Of a stretch of DNA of 64,000 bases, positions 12,385 to 25,359 are shown piece after piece. Where the stretch lies: contig BSBK01001297.1 of NCBI GenBank assembly GCA_027943335.1, forward strand, positions 241,501 to 305,500, in the 5' to 3' direction. Position 1 is the first letter of the stretch. Every line of letters begins with the position of its first letter. The translations under genes and the position numbers were made by a program. The notes beneath the pieces are model-generated. The model ran no database searches. It was not told the origin of the DNA and saw nothing but the letters and a program-made list of their open reading frames with translations. The DNA comes from Chamaecyparis obtusa. Taxonomy: Eukaryota; Streptophyta; Pinopsida; Cupressales; Cupressaceae.

Positions 12385-12471
12385 AGGAGTTCTTGAGTGT
12401 GTAAACAAATCACCGACTGTGAGGCAGTTTGCACCAGGACCGTGGTTAAGGTTTCAGTGCGCATCGTGAAA

Positions 12472-13560
12472 ATACCTCCACAAAGAGAACGTGGCGGAAG
12501 AGCTGGTACTGTGACACCTAAGGTTAGAGACCTGCAAAGACAAGTGCGAGTATTGCAAGAAAAGATTTGCAGATGAATGAATCTTAATGTCAGAGACGAA
12601 AGCGAAGATGAAGCCGAAGAAGAATATCAAGAAGGAGAAGCTGAAATTGTGAACCAGGAGGAAGAAAGACTTTTTCGGGCTATTTCCAAGTTGGGGAAAA
12701 GACCTAAGATTGAGGTTCTTACATTTTTTGAAAATCTTAACCCAGAGGAATTGATTGACTAGATCAATGAAAGTGAGGAATATTTTGAGTATGAAGATGT
12801 TGAGGATCCTGATAGGGTCAAATTTGTGAAGACCAGATTGAAAGGTCATGCAAACATCTCGTGCCAAGAAATTCAATTGGAGTGAAATAGAAGAGAGAAA
12901 GATAAAATCACAAGATGGGATTGGATGGTGGATAAATTAAAGTGACAGTTCATTCCTGTTGATTATGAGCTTGACCTACTAAAGAAAATGCAAAGTTTGA
13001 AACAAGTAGGAAGATCTATTCAGGAGTATACAGAGGAGTTCTATCGACTCCTCATCAGAACAGGCCATGCAGAAGCTGATAAGGAGAAAGTTGCCTGATA
13101 CTTTAATGGGTTAAGGCCAAGCATTCAGGAGGAGTTGAATCTGGTTCGAATGAATAGTATTGAGGAGGCATACCAGTTTGCTCTAAAAGTAGAGGAAAAG
13201 CTGAACAAGAAATTTGAGAGCACAGAAAATGGAAAACGTCATGGTGGAAGATCTGGTGGACGGTCATATAGTGGCTGAAATGAAGATCTCAAAAAGAAGG
13301 ATGAGGCCAGTAGCAATCAGAATCAGAGAGGAAATAATTTCAATCATTTCCAAGATTAGAGTAATAGAGATCAAAGAGGAAGAGGAAGAGGATAAGGATC
13401 TGGAAGAGGAGGCTTCCGTGGAACATATTTTCACTGTGGAGAAGGAGGTCATAGGGCATTTGAATGTCCTCAGCGCCAAGGTAGAATAGACAGGAGAAAT
13501 GAAAGCTAGGCCAGAGTTGCACGTGTAAATGAAGATGCTAGATCATCAAATTCTGAAGAT
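12472..13560 (+). pseudogene. gag: Chromovirus copy 4 gag
   Basis: The start codon position is ATA (12472-12474), as in copy 3, followed by PPQRERGGRAGT. The Gag core runs through the acidic stretch and the FRAIS-KLGKRPKIEV segment. The knuckle reads CGEGGHRAFEC but its first cysteine codon has become tyrosine (GTYFHC). Stops include TGA 12883 (shared with copy 3), and TGA 13096 and TGA 13276 (both shared with copies 2 and 3). Not translatable. Confidence 0.87.
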
Positions 13561-13609
13561 GCTGAAAGAGGAGCAACACTAATTAATAGAAGAGTCTTGC
13601 TGAGTGGTG

Positions 13610-16600
13610 AGAATGAACCTGAACAAAGGAGGAGCTTGTTTCGCACTAGATGCAAATGTGAGGGTAAATGTTGTGATGTGAATATCGATAGTGGAAGCAC
13701 TGACTATTTAGTGTCAGAAAAGATGGTGACAAAGTTGAAGCTCAAGAGATAGAAACACCCACATCCATATCAGATTGCCTGGGTGCAGGATGACCACAAG
13801 GTCATGGTCAGTGAACAGTGCCTGGTAAAGTTCAAGATCGGCGGGTACCAAGATGAGGTACTATTAGATATTATCTTTATGGATGCATGTCATATGTTTT
13901 TGGGTAGACCGTGGCAGTTTGACAGATGTGTTGTACATGATGGTCATGTGAATACCTATTCCCTGACAAAGGATGGAGTGTGACATAAGCTAAAGCCATT
14001 GAAGGAGACCGAAAAAAAAGTATGTGGTAATGCAAGAATAACATTTGTTGATGGAAGAAAATTCCTAGATGGTATGAGGCATGAGCATGTGTGTTTTTTT
14101 TTAATTCCAAAAGTTGGTAAAGAAGAAGTAGAGGATGTACTTGTAGAGGTTGTAGATTTGTTGAATGAGTTTCAGGATATTGTATCTGATAATGTACCTG
14201 ATGGATTACCACCGGTAAGGAAGATCAGTCATCAGATAGATTTGATTCTAGGAGCTAGTTTGCCAAAGAAGACAGCACACAGAATGACACTAGCAGAAAG
14301 TGAAGAGTTGAACAGACAAGTATATGAATTATTGTAGAAGGGGTTGATTCTAGAGAGTCTGAGTCCTTGTGATGTACCAGTAGTATTAGCACCAAAGAAG
14401 ATGGAGAGTGGAGGATGTGTACAAATTTCAGAGCAATAAACAAGATCATAATCAAGTATAGGTTTCCATTGTCATGAATGGATGATATTATGGATTGTTT
14501 GAGTGGGGCTATGTAGTTTTCAAAGATAGATCTGAAGAGTGGATAACACCAGATTCAGATCAAAGAAGGAGATGAATGGAAGACTGCCTTCAAGACAAAG
14601 GAAGGACTGTATGAGTGGTTAGTCATACCTTTTGGGCTAACCAATGCGCCGAGCACTTTCATGCAGCTCATGAACGAGGTTCTGAAAGAATTTTTGGGTA
14701 AGTTTGTCATTGTTTACCTAGATGATATTTTGATTTTTAGCAAGACATTGGAGGAACATATGATGCATATTTGTATGGTGTTTGAGAAGTTGAGAGATGA
14801 GAAATTGTTGATTAATTTGAAGAAGTGCAATTTTGTGAAGAAAGAGTTAGTGTATTTGGGATTTGTATTTTCAACACAAGGTCTAAAAATTGACCTTGAG
14901 AAGGTACAAGCTATCCTTGAATGGCCTACTCTAAGAAGTGCTACTGAGGTAAGATCTTTTCATGGTTTGGCTAGCCTTTACAGAAAGTTTATTAGAAATT
15001 TTAGCAGTATTTGTGGACCCTTGACTGAAACAATGAGAGGGGATAGAAAAGAGTTTAAGTGGACTAATGGGGCAGAAAAGAGTTTTCAATTGTTGAAACA
15101 AAAAGTTACAGGACAACCTGTTTTAGCACTTCCAAATTTTAATAAGGTGTTTCAAGTAGATTGTGATGCTAGTGGTACTGCAATAGGAGCTGTTATGAGC
15201 CAAGAAGGTAAACCTGTTGCTTATTTCAGTGAGAAGTTAACTAATGCCAAGAGAAAATATTTTGTCTATGATCAGAAATTTTATGCTATAGTTCAGGCAT
15301 TAAAGAAGTGGAGACATTATCTACTTCCTAAAGATTTTGTTTTGTATACTGATCATCAAACTTTGCAATATTTGAATAGTCAAGGAAAGTTGAATTAGAG
15401 GCATTTGAAATGGGTTGAGTTTTTGCAAAGTTATACATTTGTTTTGAAACACAAGAGTGGAAAGTCTAATAGTGTTGTGGATACTCTTAGCAGAAGGCAA
15501 CTATTGCTGACAGAGATGCAGATTGAAGTGGTTGGGTTCAAGGAACTCAAGAATTTGTACCCAGAGGATCCTGATTTTGGTGAAGCTTGGAAAGCTTGTA
15601 TAGAACCTGTTACTCTAGACAGGATTAAATGGCTGGATTTCATCATCTAGGATTATATGTTATTTAGAGGGAGTCAGTTGTGCATTTCACGAAGTTCTAT
15701 GAGGGAGAATCTCATCAAGGAGAAGCATAGTGGAGGACTGGCTGCACATTTTGGTCATGATAAAATATTTGCTTTGGTTGGTGAGAATTATTATTGGCCG
15801 CAATTGCAGCAAGATGTGAAGAAGTTTGTACAGAGTTGCAGAGTATGTCAGATGGCGAAAGGAGTGAAGCAAAATACAGGATTGTATTAGCCATTACCTA
15901 TACCAGAGAAACTTTGGGAGGATATCAGTATGGACTTTGTTCTTGGTTTACCAAGGACACAGCAGGGACATGATTCAATTTTTGTAGTAGTTGACAGATT
16001 TTTGAAGATGGCACATTTCATTCCCTGCAAGAAGACTAATGATGTTGTTCATGTAGCAGAATTATTTTTCAGAGAAGTGGTGAGGCTACATGGTTTGCCA
16101 AAGACCATAGTTTAAGATCGAGATACTAAGTTTGTTGGATATTTCTGGCAGACATTGTGGAAGAAGTTGAAGACAGATTTGAAGTTCAGTTCATCACATC
16201 ATCCATAGACTGATGGACAGACAGAGGTGGTGAATAGAAGTTTGGAAAATCTACTAAGATATTTGGCTGGAGATAAGCCAACAGGATGAGATTTAATTTT
16301 ACCACAGGCAAAATTTGCATACAATAATTTTGTCAACAGGAGAACTCATAAATCACTATTCCAGATTGTATATGGAAGTAGTCCAAGAAATGCATCTGAA
16401 TTGAGAAAGATAGATAAAGGAGAAATAAGTAGTGTTGAAGCTGAGGATTTTGCAGAGCACTTGAAGAACATCCATGAGGAGGTGAGGAAGCATATTACCA
16501 AGATGAATGCGCAGTATAAGACTAAGGAAGATGAGAAAAGGAGGCATAAGGAGTTTCAAGTTGGAGATGAAGTCATGGTTCATTTGCGGAAGGAGCGATT

Positions 16601-16979
16601 TCCAGTTGGTACATATAACAAGTTGAAAATGAATAAGTTTGAGCCATGTAAGATACTAAAGAAGCATGATTCAAGAAATGCATATGAGGTAGACCATCCT
16701 AGTGAGCTGAATATTTCACCAGTGTTTAACATTTCAGATTTGATAGAGTATCATGAAGGAGGTGTTGAAGATGAGGTTGCAACAGCACAGTGGAGTATTC
16801 GAACAACCAGTTCAGATATCAAAGAGATTGAAGACATACTAGACAGTCATGTTAGCAGAAGCACAAGGAACAGGACATATGAAGAGTATTTGGTCAAATG
16901 GAAAGGATGACCTATTGAAGATTCATCATGGCTAACAAAGGAGGAGGTTAACCATCTTGATTTTTCTCTGCACACCTAA
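13610..16979 (+). pseudogene. pol: Chromovirus copy 4 pol
   Basis: Protease (about 13640-13930), a full protease-RT linker (13999-14330, including the 150 bp missing from copy 3), RT, RNase H (about 15145-15500), integrase (about 15680-16560) and chromodomain (about 16825-16975). RT catalytic YLDD and the RNase H motifs DCDAS and TDH are intact. Lesions are a 1-base loss at 14400/14401, TAG 13750 in the protease (shared with copies 2 and 3), stops within the first half of RT, TAA 16113 and TAG 16206 in the integrase (both shared with copy 3), and TGA 16908 in the chromodomain (shared with copies 1 and 2). Confidence 0.9.
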
Positions 16980-17017
16980 GTCGTGATAGGGTCACTTCTC
17001 AAATTACCCTAGGTGTC

Positions 17018-17869
17018 TGATGTAGGAGCATCCTGGGTGTAAGAGAAATCTTCCATCATCCAAAAATATTTCTATTTTTGTATTCAATAAGGCTTATCTT
17101 GTGCAGAGTTGCTATTTATGGAAACTTGCTATTTTTAGTAAGTTGGTTCTACGATCTCAGAATGTCTAATTTTACATATGGAGGTTCATCTCAGTCATAT
17201 CAACCTGCCAGCAAAGTTTCATGGCTAGATCAAGTCTAGTTTTGAAGATATTGAAGATTTTCGGTATTGGCAGCAGGGTATAGAAACTTCAAACTAAGTT
17301 TTGAAGGCTTTAGAGGCCCCAGATGAGGTTGAAAATTTGGGTGACAAATGCTTTGTGCCGATCAAACCTGTAGAGCGCTTCGTGGGGTTTCCAGAATGGG
17401 GTTATAATAGCCAATCGGGTCAACGGGCGATGACTTATGGTCTTCGGAAGTTGGGTCACCTGAAATGGCAGAAAATAATTTTTCTTCAAAATTTTTGTTT
17501 GGGTTTCAAAACTCATTTTGAGCCGACTTTGATGTAATAAATTGTAAAATAAAATAATTCTAAGTTTGGTCGGCCCTAAGGTCTAAATTTCTAGAACCTT
17601 CTCGGGCGGTGGAAATTGTCTATATAAAGAAGGCCCATAGTGTTGTCTAGGGCAATTCTGGGTAGTAGTTCTGGGTATTGATTCAAGGATTTTTCCTATA
17701 GAATATTGTAAGGGAATGCCATGTGGCTTTGCATATTGTAATTCTGAAAGTCTGTAATTCCACATTTGTGGAGATAATAAGAAGCCAATTTTTTGTTCTT
17801 GCATATTATTGTTGTTGTTTCTCTATTTCTGTTATGTGTTTATGGTACTAAGGGGAGCACCCTTCATCA
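17018..17869 (+). repeat. Chromovirus LTR D (3' end of the array)
   Basis: An 852-bp LTR with TATA box at 17620-17629. The repeat stops exactly at CATCA (17869) and unrelated DNA follows (AAACCCTAAG), giving the outer edge of the array. The matching left target duplication is outside the window. Confidence 0.92.
17620..17629 (+). promoter_or_regulatory. TATA box of LTR D
   Basis: CTATATAAAG at the conserved LTR position. Confidence 0.6.
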
Positions 17870-19671
17870 AAACCCTAAGCAGAAGGATCTTGAAAAGCAC
17901 TCTAACTGAAGATAAACATAATGAAGTAATAGGAACAACTCACTAATCCAGAAGCAACCGACACATGTAGAATAACCAGACTATGCATAGAAAGGTGCCA
18001 TCATGTATGTCTAACCCTTGAGTTTTGTCCTTGTAATTTCTCTGGATCCTGGCACCCAAGTGACCATACACGGCATCAATGACCTCTCGTACAAATGAAG
18101 TCATCAACTATGCCAACTCATCCCTTAAAATGGGGCTAGTCATCTTTCAACACCATCTTAGCATGTACTAGCATTCAAGCATGGGTGAAGACTCTAATCT
18201 TATTAGGTTCAATTAAATACCCCTTAATTATATTAAGTTATCACTTGATTACTGATACTTACAATAAGTGATCTTGGCAGCCACTTGTGGGCCCCGATGC
18301 TTATTGCAAGCTACCTTCTACTACATATCTAGGTAAACTACCCTAGGATCATAGATCTCCCTAGATCTAATCAGGTATACAACTAGGAAATCTCAAATCT
18401 AGATTCACCAAAGGAACCAGAAATGATTACAAAGATACCATAACATAAAACAATGCAACATGAGCCCAAAAGGTCAAGTAAGGGATGATTAATCAGAAAA
18501 GTATAAACACATCAAAACATAGGTAAAAACACAATCATCTGACACATACACCGGCCTCTATTTTTCCCTACGTCTTCTAGTACCCGATAACCCAAAAATA
18601 GCATAAGAAGGCACATCAGACACGAAGAAAACATCACTCACATCATATTAATTGAAAACTAATCAAAAGCATTTAAATTCCATATTCGACGTAATTGAAT
18701 CCAAGTATGAAATCAAATAAACCTACTAGGAGAATCTGTACAAATACATTAAAATAATGCCCTTAATATAGAATATTCTCTAATGTTGTTCCATGGATCC
18801 AATAGGGCAAAAATGCCCAATTTCAGTAGATACACATCTGTTTCCTATATTCAATCACTAGAGCAAAATCAACCTAAATGATGTAGGAGAACCTATACAA
18901 CCTATTGCAAAAGAAGTATATAAATTTATTCCATAATTGATTAATAACATCTAGTTAAAACATAGTTCAATCTAATTTATCCATTAACAAATTTCATATA
19001 AATATGTTTATATATATCTATGAAGAGAACTAACTTAGTCAATAGTTATAGAACATATAAACTTTAATGTATAACATAATTAGATAAAATCTACAAGGAT
19101 CAACCTATACATTTTATCCATTATTAAAATAACCTTTCATAGAATAAGACTTTAAATTATTAATTGACTAAATCGTAAATTAATTATGGTATAAATTTGA
19201 ATAAAACTTACATATTAAAAAAAAAACATTTAATAAACTTTATATTAATAAAAAAAAAACATTTAACAAAATTTACATTTACTAAAATTAAATAACATAT
19301 AAATTAAAAATTAAAAATTAAAAACAATTTACAAATTTAAAAAACCTTATATAAAAATATAAATATAAATCATATTATACGTGGGGGGCCCACAACCACC
19401 CACCACCCTGCCACTCACTACAAGCTAGCTTGCCGGCAACAGTCCTAGACTGTCATGAGACAGCCTAGTCTACCGTGCGACAGGCTATGCTACCGTAGGT
19501 AGCTAGTAAGGGGAGGGGAGGTGAGGGAAAGTGCGTCCCGCCTCCCTTCTTTAACTTTTTAATTTTTTTAAAAAACAAAAAATACATGTCATTCCTAAGT
19601 TATTAATTTTTTTTTAATACATTTACGTATAAATTTTTTCAAATGAATATTTATCAAAGGATATTTTTTTC

Positions 19672-19756
<85 letters not shown>

Positions 19757-21819
19757 TTAGAAATTATAAAATAAACACAGAATAGAATAAGTAAGTATAT
19801 TTTAACAGATTATAAATTTCCTTTTTCAACAATCTTGAATTGGGATTCCAATGATAGAGAATATATTCCTTTTGAAAAGGACATATATTTTAGCAAAATT
19901 TATGCACTATAACCAAGCCCCAAATTCAACTTTTGACTGGTGCATCTTGACTGTAATTTTTTTTACAAAGAACATAATTATTTTACCAGAATTAGATTTT
20001 CTACCAAATTGGGTTTTTAACACAATTTGATTTTCTTTTCATAGGGGATTAATTTCCTTTCAACTCTATAGTCTAACTATATAGCAGATTTGATTTTTCA
20101 ATTTACAAGCAAACCATAGACAAACTTTTAATAAAATTTTACCAGCGTAATGATACAATGCCAAGTAATCATAAAAACATAAAATAACAGATCTGGGGTT
20201 TCTCTAATACCCAAAAATCAAGAAATCATACGGATCTAATGAGATGAAACTAGATCTACTCAAACACAAAATTTTACCAGATAAAATAACAAAAGGCACA
20301 CAAAAAGAATTCCAGATCCTATCTTAGATCCAATGCTAGAACTGTAATGAAACCTCCGTTGTAGATTTGAAAATGAGATTTCCTCCAAAACCAACCCTAT
20401 TTGTAGATCTGAAAACTATGTTGAAAACAGGAACCAGATCTAGATGCACAATCAAACCCCAAATCAACAAGCAACCACAATAATCTACAAATCTCCAAAA
20501 TTCCAAGAACACAAGCTCTCCCCCAAAAATCTTCTCCAAAACCTGTGTCTCCCAAAATGAATGCAATAATTTCCCTAATAGGAATCCAATTCTCAAATTC
20601 ATGCAATCCCTAAAGACAACTCGAAAGCTAACTCACAGTTCAACTCCAAATCAGAAATGACTCATAAGACAACTCCTGATCAAACTCGAATTCCAAAATT
20701 AAAAATAAATCCTAATTAGTTGATTAAAATATCTTTTAAATGCACAACCCAACTTTGACTTTTGAAAACTAGTTATCTTTTTTGAAAATAAATTCTTTTT
20801 TTTTCCAATTTGCACATGTTATAATTTAAATTCATTATTAAATAAATTATAAATACTTAATGCATCCTAAGACATGCAACTAAATATTTAATTATTTAAT
20901 AATACTCACAAACATAATAAAATCCAATTCTCAATAAAATACTCAATTAAATCCAAATAATCAATTATTTGACTTTAATTAAATTTCATCAAAATAAACT
21001 TAGGACATAATCAATATTAATTTTCAAATACTCAAATAATTAACTTTAATTTAATTCCCTCAATTAAATCCTAGGAGCATAATTAATCATTAAATTCAAT
21101 TATGCACCTAACATTGAAATTCACATAAAATAATCTAAATAGACATAATTCAACTATAATCAATAAATTAATAATCACTCACATAACCACAAACCAACTG
21201 AAACCAAAAGACATAAAACCAAACAAACACAGGAGAAGGGATCCACGAACTCATGCCAACCAGATGAATTCAGGTAGGGTAGTCAAACAGACACTTTTCC
21301 AATCCTAGGACAATTTGGCTTAGGTTACGGTTTTGGGTCTGTGTATTATCTCCCCTCTTTACCATTGAGATGAATGTTTGTGGGCATGCTCACTCCTGCC
21401 AATTCAGGGAAGAAGATGCCCTGTACCTACAAACCTTTCATCACAACATGAAGCATGTACATACAATAATATATAGCAGACAATGATAGGGTATGGTTGG
21501 TCATGTGGATCTTGACTATGCAGGTAACTACGCCTCCATCTTCTACCAAATAAACATGTCAAATAGATGCAAACACATGATAACCATACACATGCCAGTA
21601 TGGGATTAGTATCATCAATCAATATAAAACATAAACATAACATCAAATGATATCATCATCTAATCTAGGCAATCGCATGATACACATAAAATGAACAATA
21701 ATCCATAATCACCATTTATCAACATAATAATCGATCACATCAAAAGTGACCTAAAAGAATTCGGTCAAACAACTGAAACATAAAGAAACCTAAAAGTGAA
21801 CTATGGGCGGGGTACTACA
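17870..21819. other. AT-rich non-coding region, possibly part of a minus-strand LTR element
   Basis: No credible reading frame. Mostly AT-rich with short A/T runs, one long AT microsatellite and a contrasting GC-rich patch at about 19381-19550, which contains imperfect ~20-bp repeats around CTACCGT. The right edge at 21819, read on the minus strand, begins TGTAGTACCCCGCCC, the style of a plant LTR start. It abuts a truncated LTR of the next element. That suggests this region is the end of another retroelement which entered or replaced part of that LTR. Its other end is not found before the chromovirus array, so this is only an inference. Confidence 0.4.
19679..19753. repeat. (AT)n microsatellite
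   Basis: An uninterrupted AT dinucleotide run of about 75 bp. Confidence 0.98.
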
Positions 21820-22392
21820 AATTATGAGTGAATTATGCCTTTCTTTTATAGATTTTGGCAAGGGTAGGGGGTGTAGTTGAGTTGATCATGATTGAGTTTG
21901 GGTTAAGTCCTTTGTTCCACCCTTTGGAGATAATTCAAATGGATTATCCTCAAAGATTGGGACAAGAAGACAAGATGGATGGACAAGATGCACTTTCCAA
22001 ATGAGTGATTGAGATTTAATTTAGGCTTGATCCATGTGAGCTCTATCCTCAATTCCTATTGGTTGATTGATTTTCCTCCCCTTTGGTGGTTGAGAGAAAA
22101 TAGGAATTAATCAATTGAATTTAATTAATTTGTTTAGCCATGTGTACTCCTTGAATGGGTTGATTTGATTTAAATTGAACTATGTAATTAATTGGATTAA
22201 TTACATAATTTATTGATTTATCATGATTTATTTGATTTAAATTGATTTTGTAGCTTTTGATTTTCAATTATTTTAGGTTCAATTGCAATTTATCTTCGAT
22301 TTGATCTTGATTTGATTTAATTGCATTTAATTGTATTGAACTTTGCCTTGATTTCTCACTTAAATGATCTTGTCCAATTTCAGGTGATTACA
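21820..22392 (-). repeat. 3' LTR of the LARD-like element, truncated
   Basis: Matches 29734-30313 nearly base for base and ends inside at GTGATTACA. The part matching 29428-29733 is absent; at 21819/21820 an unrelated sequence ending TACTACA takes over. Confidence 0.88.
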
Positions 22393-22405
22393 AATGCCCC
22401 TCTTT
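22393..22405 (-). other. Polypurine tract of the LARD-like element
   Basis: On the minus strand AAAGAGGGGCATT directly precedes the 3' LTR start TGTAATCACC, as expected for the plus-strand primer of a minus-oriented element. Confidence 0.7.
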
Positions 22406-25359
22406 GAGTCGACATGCGAAGCATGTCAATTCAAAGAATGTCCTGATCATTTTTTATGTGAAGTCCTGATTTAAATTGATGTCTAATTCAATGCTCGATA
22501 GAAGATACAGATTTTGATGATAGATTTTATGAACTTCTGATTTATTTTAAGTCCTTGATGACTAGTATGATGATAGTTCACCAATATGATGCATGATTTT
22601 CTCTGATTCGATGTTGGATGCCCCACTCAATTGTTAAGCGAAAAAAAATTTGATGAAAGATTGAGCTTTGATTTGATGTTATGCCTCTGATTCAATGATC
22701 CTGATAATTCAAGTGTATGCCCCCTCGGGAAATGAATCGAAATGATTTTGGATGATTTGGTTGAGAATGGGAAATTTTGATTTGTTTCCCGATAAAAAAA
22801 ATTGAAAATGCCCTGATCATGAGAGGATTTGATTATAAAAGATTTGATCGATAAGATGTTGATGCTCCAAATAAGTTGATGATGGTTTGGTATCATTTGA
22901 CATTAGTCAGAATCACTTGGTTGATGTTGATGCCAATCTGATAGGATAAGTTGATGGGTTGATATTTCGCTCTCAAGATCTAGAGAGACAAAACACTGAT
23001 TTTTCTTCCTCAAGATCTAGAGTTAGGAGATATTAGATGATCACTTGGATGATTTGATTGATTGATATTTGATATGACATGATTTGATGTTTTGATGATA
23101 CAGGGTTGATTAGATTTTCTTATGATGCTAAATTATGGACTGGAGAAGAGAAGGGTCATCCATTGCTGTAGGTGCAGGTATAGATTTAGGTGATGGATCG
23201 AGTTAGGTTGTCTCTAGTTGATTAGCATGATTGATTATTGATGATGTCCTTGATTAATCATGAATTATTAGAGGGATCATGATTTGCATGTACTTGTATC
23301 TTGATGATGTTGATGTACCTTTGATGATTAGATTGAGTATGATTTTTGATGATGGATATTTTAGACATTGATGATATTGGTCAAGACTTTGATGATATAT
23401 TGATGGAGATTTGATGATGTAGATTTCAATAAATTTGATGATGTACCATTGATGATATCATTGATCATTTGATGTATCTTGATTTGGTCTTTTGATGATG
23501 ATAACTCTACCCCCTTTAGCTTTCCTTACATATATTGACAAAAAAGATCCACCCATGCAAACTAACATGCAATTAATCTATATGGATGCAACTAGTTGTC
23601 ACTATTTAGAATTTGGATGCTTATTTTCATCATCAAGCTTTTGGAACATGAAATTGGTACAACCCTCACTGGTCTAACTATGATGATATGAATACCTCTT
23701 TCCTTGGATTTTAACAATTTCAAGTAAACAAACAAAGAATTGATCCCTTTCATATACAAATGTCCTCGATGATTCTTTGATGATCATGTCATTAGATAGA
23801 TTCACATATTGCTATGAATCAACCTGACAAGCACTCAAGAAGAAATTAAGAAAATATCATGTCTTCATCATTGCTCATCTAGTCAACCATCATCAATTTG
23901 CTAAAAAGACATGATTTCACCAATCAAGTAGTCACTTTGAACATTTTTGCTTTTGTTTGTAGATCCATATTTCAAAAACTTCATCCACTTTGATCCTTAG
24001 TTATGTTTAAATCTTTTAGATTTTGATCTGATTTGTTATTTGAAGATTATTTTTTTTATTAGATTAAGCTTTTTAGATTTAAATTTGATTTGTCAAATAT
24101 TTTTGTTTAGATCAAGTGTTTGGATGTTGAAATGTAATATTGATCAATAAGTTCAAGTGTAGCAATTTTTCAATTTTGATGCAATGATTTTGAGCCAACT
24201 TGTGTCTATTTTAATAAGCTCATTGAATTTGGATTGGTGCCCTTGGTTTGATTTAGCAAAGATCATGCTTTGTTGGACAATGCAACTTTTGAGTGTTTAC
24301 TTAAAATTTTCAATTTTTAGATTTTAAGATTTATTTTTTTTGGCTTTTTAAAAGATTTTTGATGTTTTTGAATTTTTAAAGATTTTTTATGTTTTTGAAT
24401 TTTAGAGATTTTTTTTGTTTTTTGGATTTTAGATATTTTATATTTTTTTTGGATTATTTGAGGAACATTTTCACTTTTTTTAAAAAGTTTTTTAGAGATT
24501 ATTAGTTATCAAACAAGATCACATTGAATTTGTCCCCAATGTCTAGCAAGGTATAGGACATAAAAGATGGATTTGCAAACTTATGATTCACCAATAAATA
24601 GGCAATGATGGATGAAGAAACTATGTTACCCATAGGACCATCTCCTCAACTAGATTATCCAAGCTAGGGAAAAATAATATCTCAATATAGGCCAATGATG
24701 TGGTGTTGGATAGCATATGGAATAATGACCTAGTGTCATGACAATGGTCCAAAGGAGTGGACATAACAAGAAAATTTTTCTAACATTTTTTTTAATTTCT
24801 TTTATTTTTTGATTGGATCAAGATTAAGGAATCAATGCAAATAGGATCACACAATCATGATAAAGGGGTGGTGAAGGCTATGAGTGAATGGTTTGGGATT
24901 ATGGGAAGGAGTCTTAAAAATAATTAAGGTGGCTTTATGATAAGCAAGATCATGATAAGATAGGGTGAACGCACCAAGTGAATAGGCTGATGAATAAGAT
25001 AACTCTTGTCAAGATACTTAATTCTGATGGATATGTTCAACCTTGTCAAGATCAAAGGTGAAAGATGGAATATGGATGCAAGTGAGATAAATGGTAGAAA
25101 GATGGAGGATATGATGGATGAAACTTGCCCCCAAGTGTAGAGTGCAAGAGAGAGGAATTACGCATGACGCCTGTTTGCCAGGTTTTCATCATGGTACTTG
25201 TCCAAGATGCCACAAGAAGTGGTTTTCACTATAGGAAGGATTTATTTTTGTATTCTTTTTTTTTCAATTTTCTCTTTTTGGATGGACTCAAGCCTCATCC
25301 TCTTTGTATACTCCTTGAAAAGGTCTGATATGATGGGCCAAAACCGCTGAAAAGTATGC
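22406..25359. other. TGATGA-rich non-coding interior of the LARD-like element
   Basis: No reading frame of interest. From about 22440 to 23500 the plus strand is saturated with TGAT/GATGAT/TTGATT words, a low-complexity tract; 24300-24500 is T-rich. I find no trace of RT, RNase H or integrase motifs, in contrast with the gypsy and copia copies nearby, where such motifs survive heavy decay. Confidence 0.6.

Larger units (their letters stand above)
1..17869 (+). mobile_element. Tandem array of four decayed chromovirus (Ty3/gypsy) copies sharing LTRs
   Basis: Four interiors of one Ty3/gypsy family lie head to tail: 1-2669 (cut by the window edge), 3509-6174, 7027-11518 and 12371-17017. They are separated and closed by single LTRs at 2670-3508, 6175-7026, 11519-12370 and 17018-17869. 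Domain order is Gag with a CCHC knuckle, aspartic protease, RT, RNase H, integrase and a C-terminal chromodomain, which identifies a chromovirus. LTR ends TGATG...CATCA are confirmed independently by the solo LTR of the same family at 33861-34698. A normal insertion has two LTRs per interior; here neighbours share one, as expected from unequal LTR-LTR recombination. All copies carry stops, frameshifts or deletions. The 5' end of the array lies outside the window. Confidence 0.93.

Noticed and set aside
20336..20606. Minus-strand frames of 69-88 codons
   Set aside because: No recognisable domain, overlapping in two phases, in AT-rich non-coding DNA; consistent with chance.
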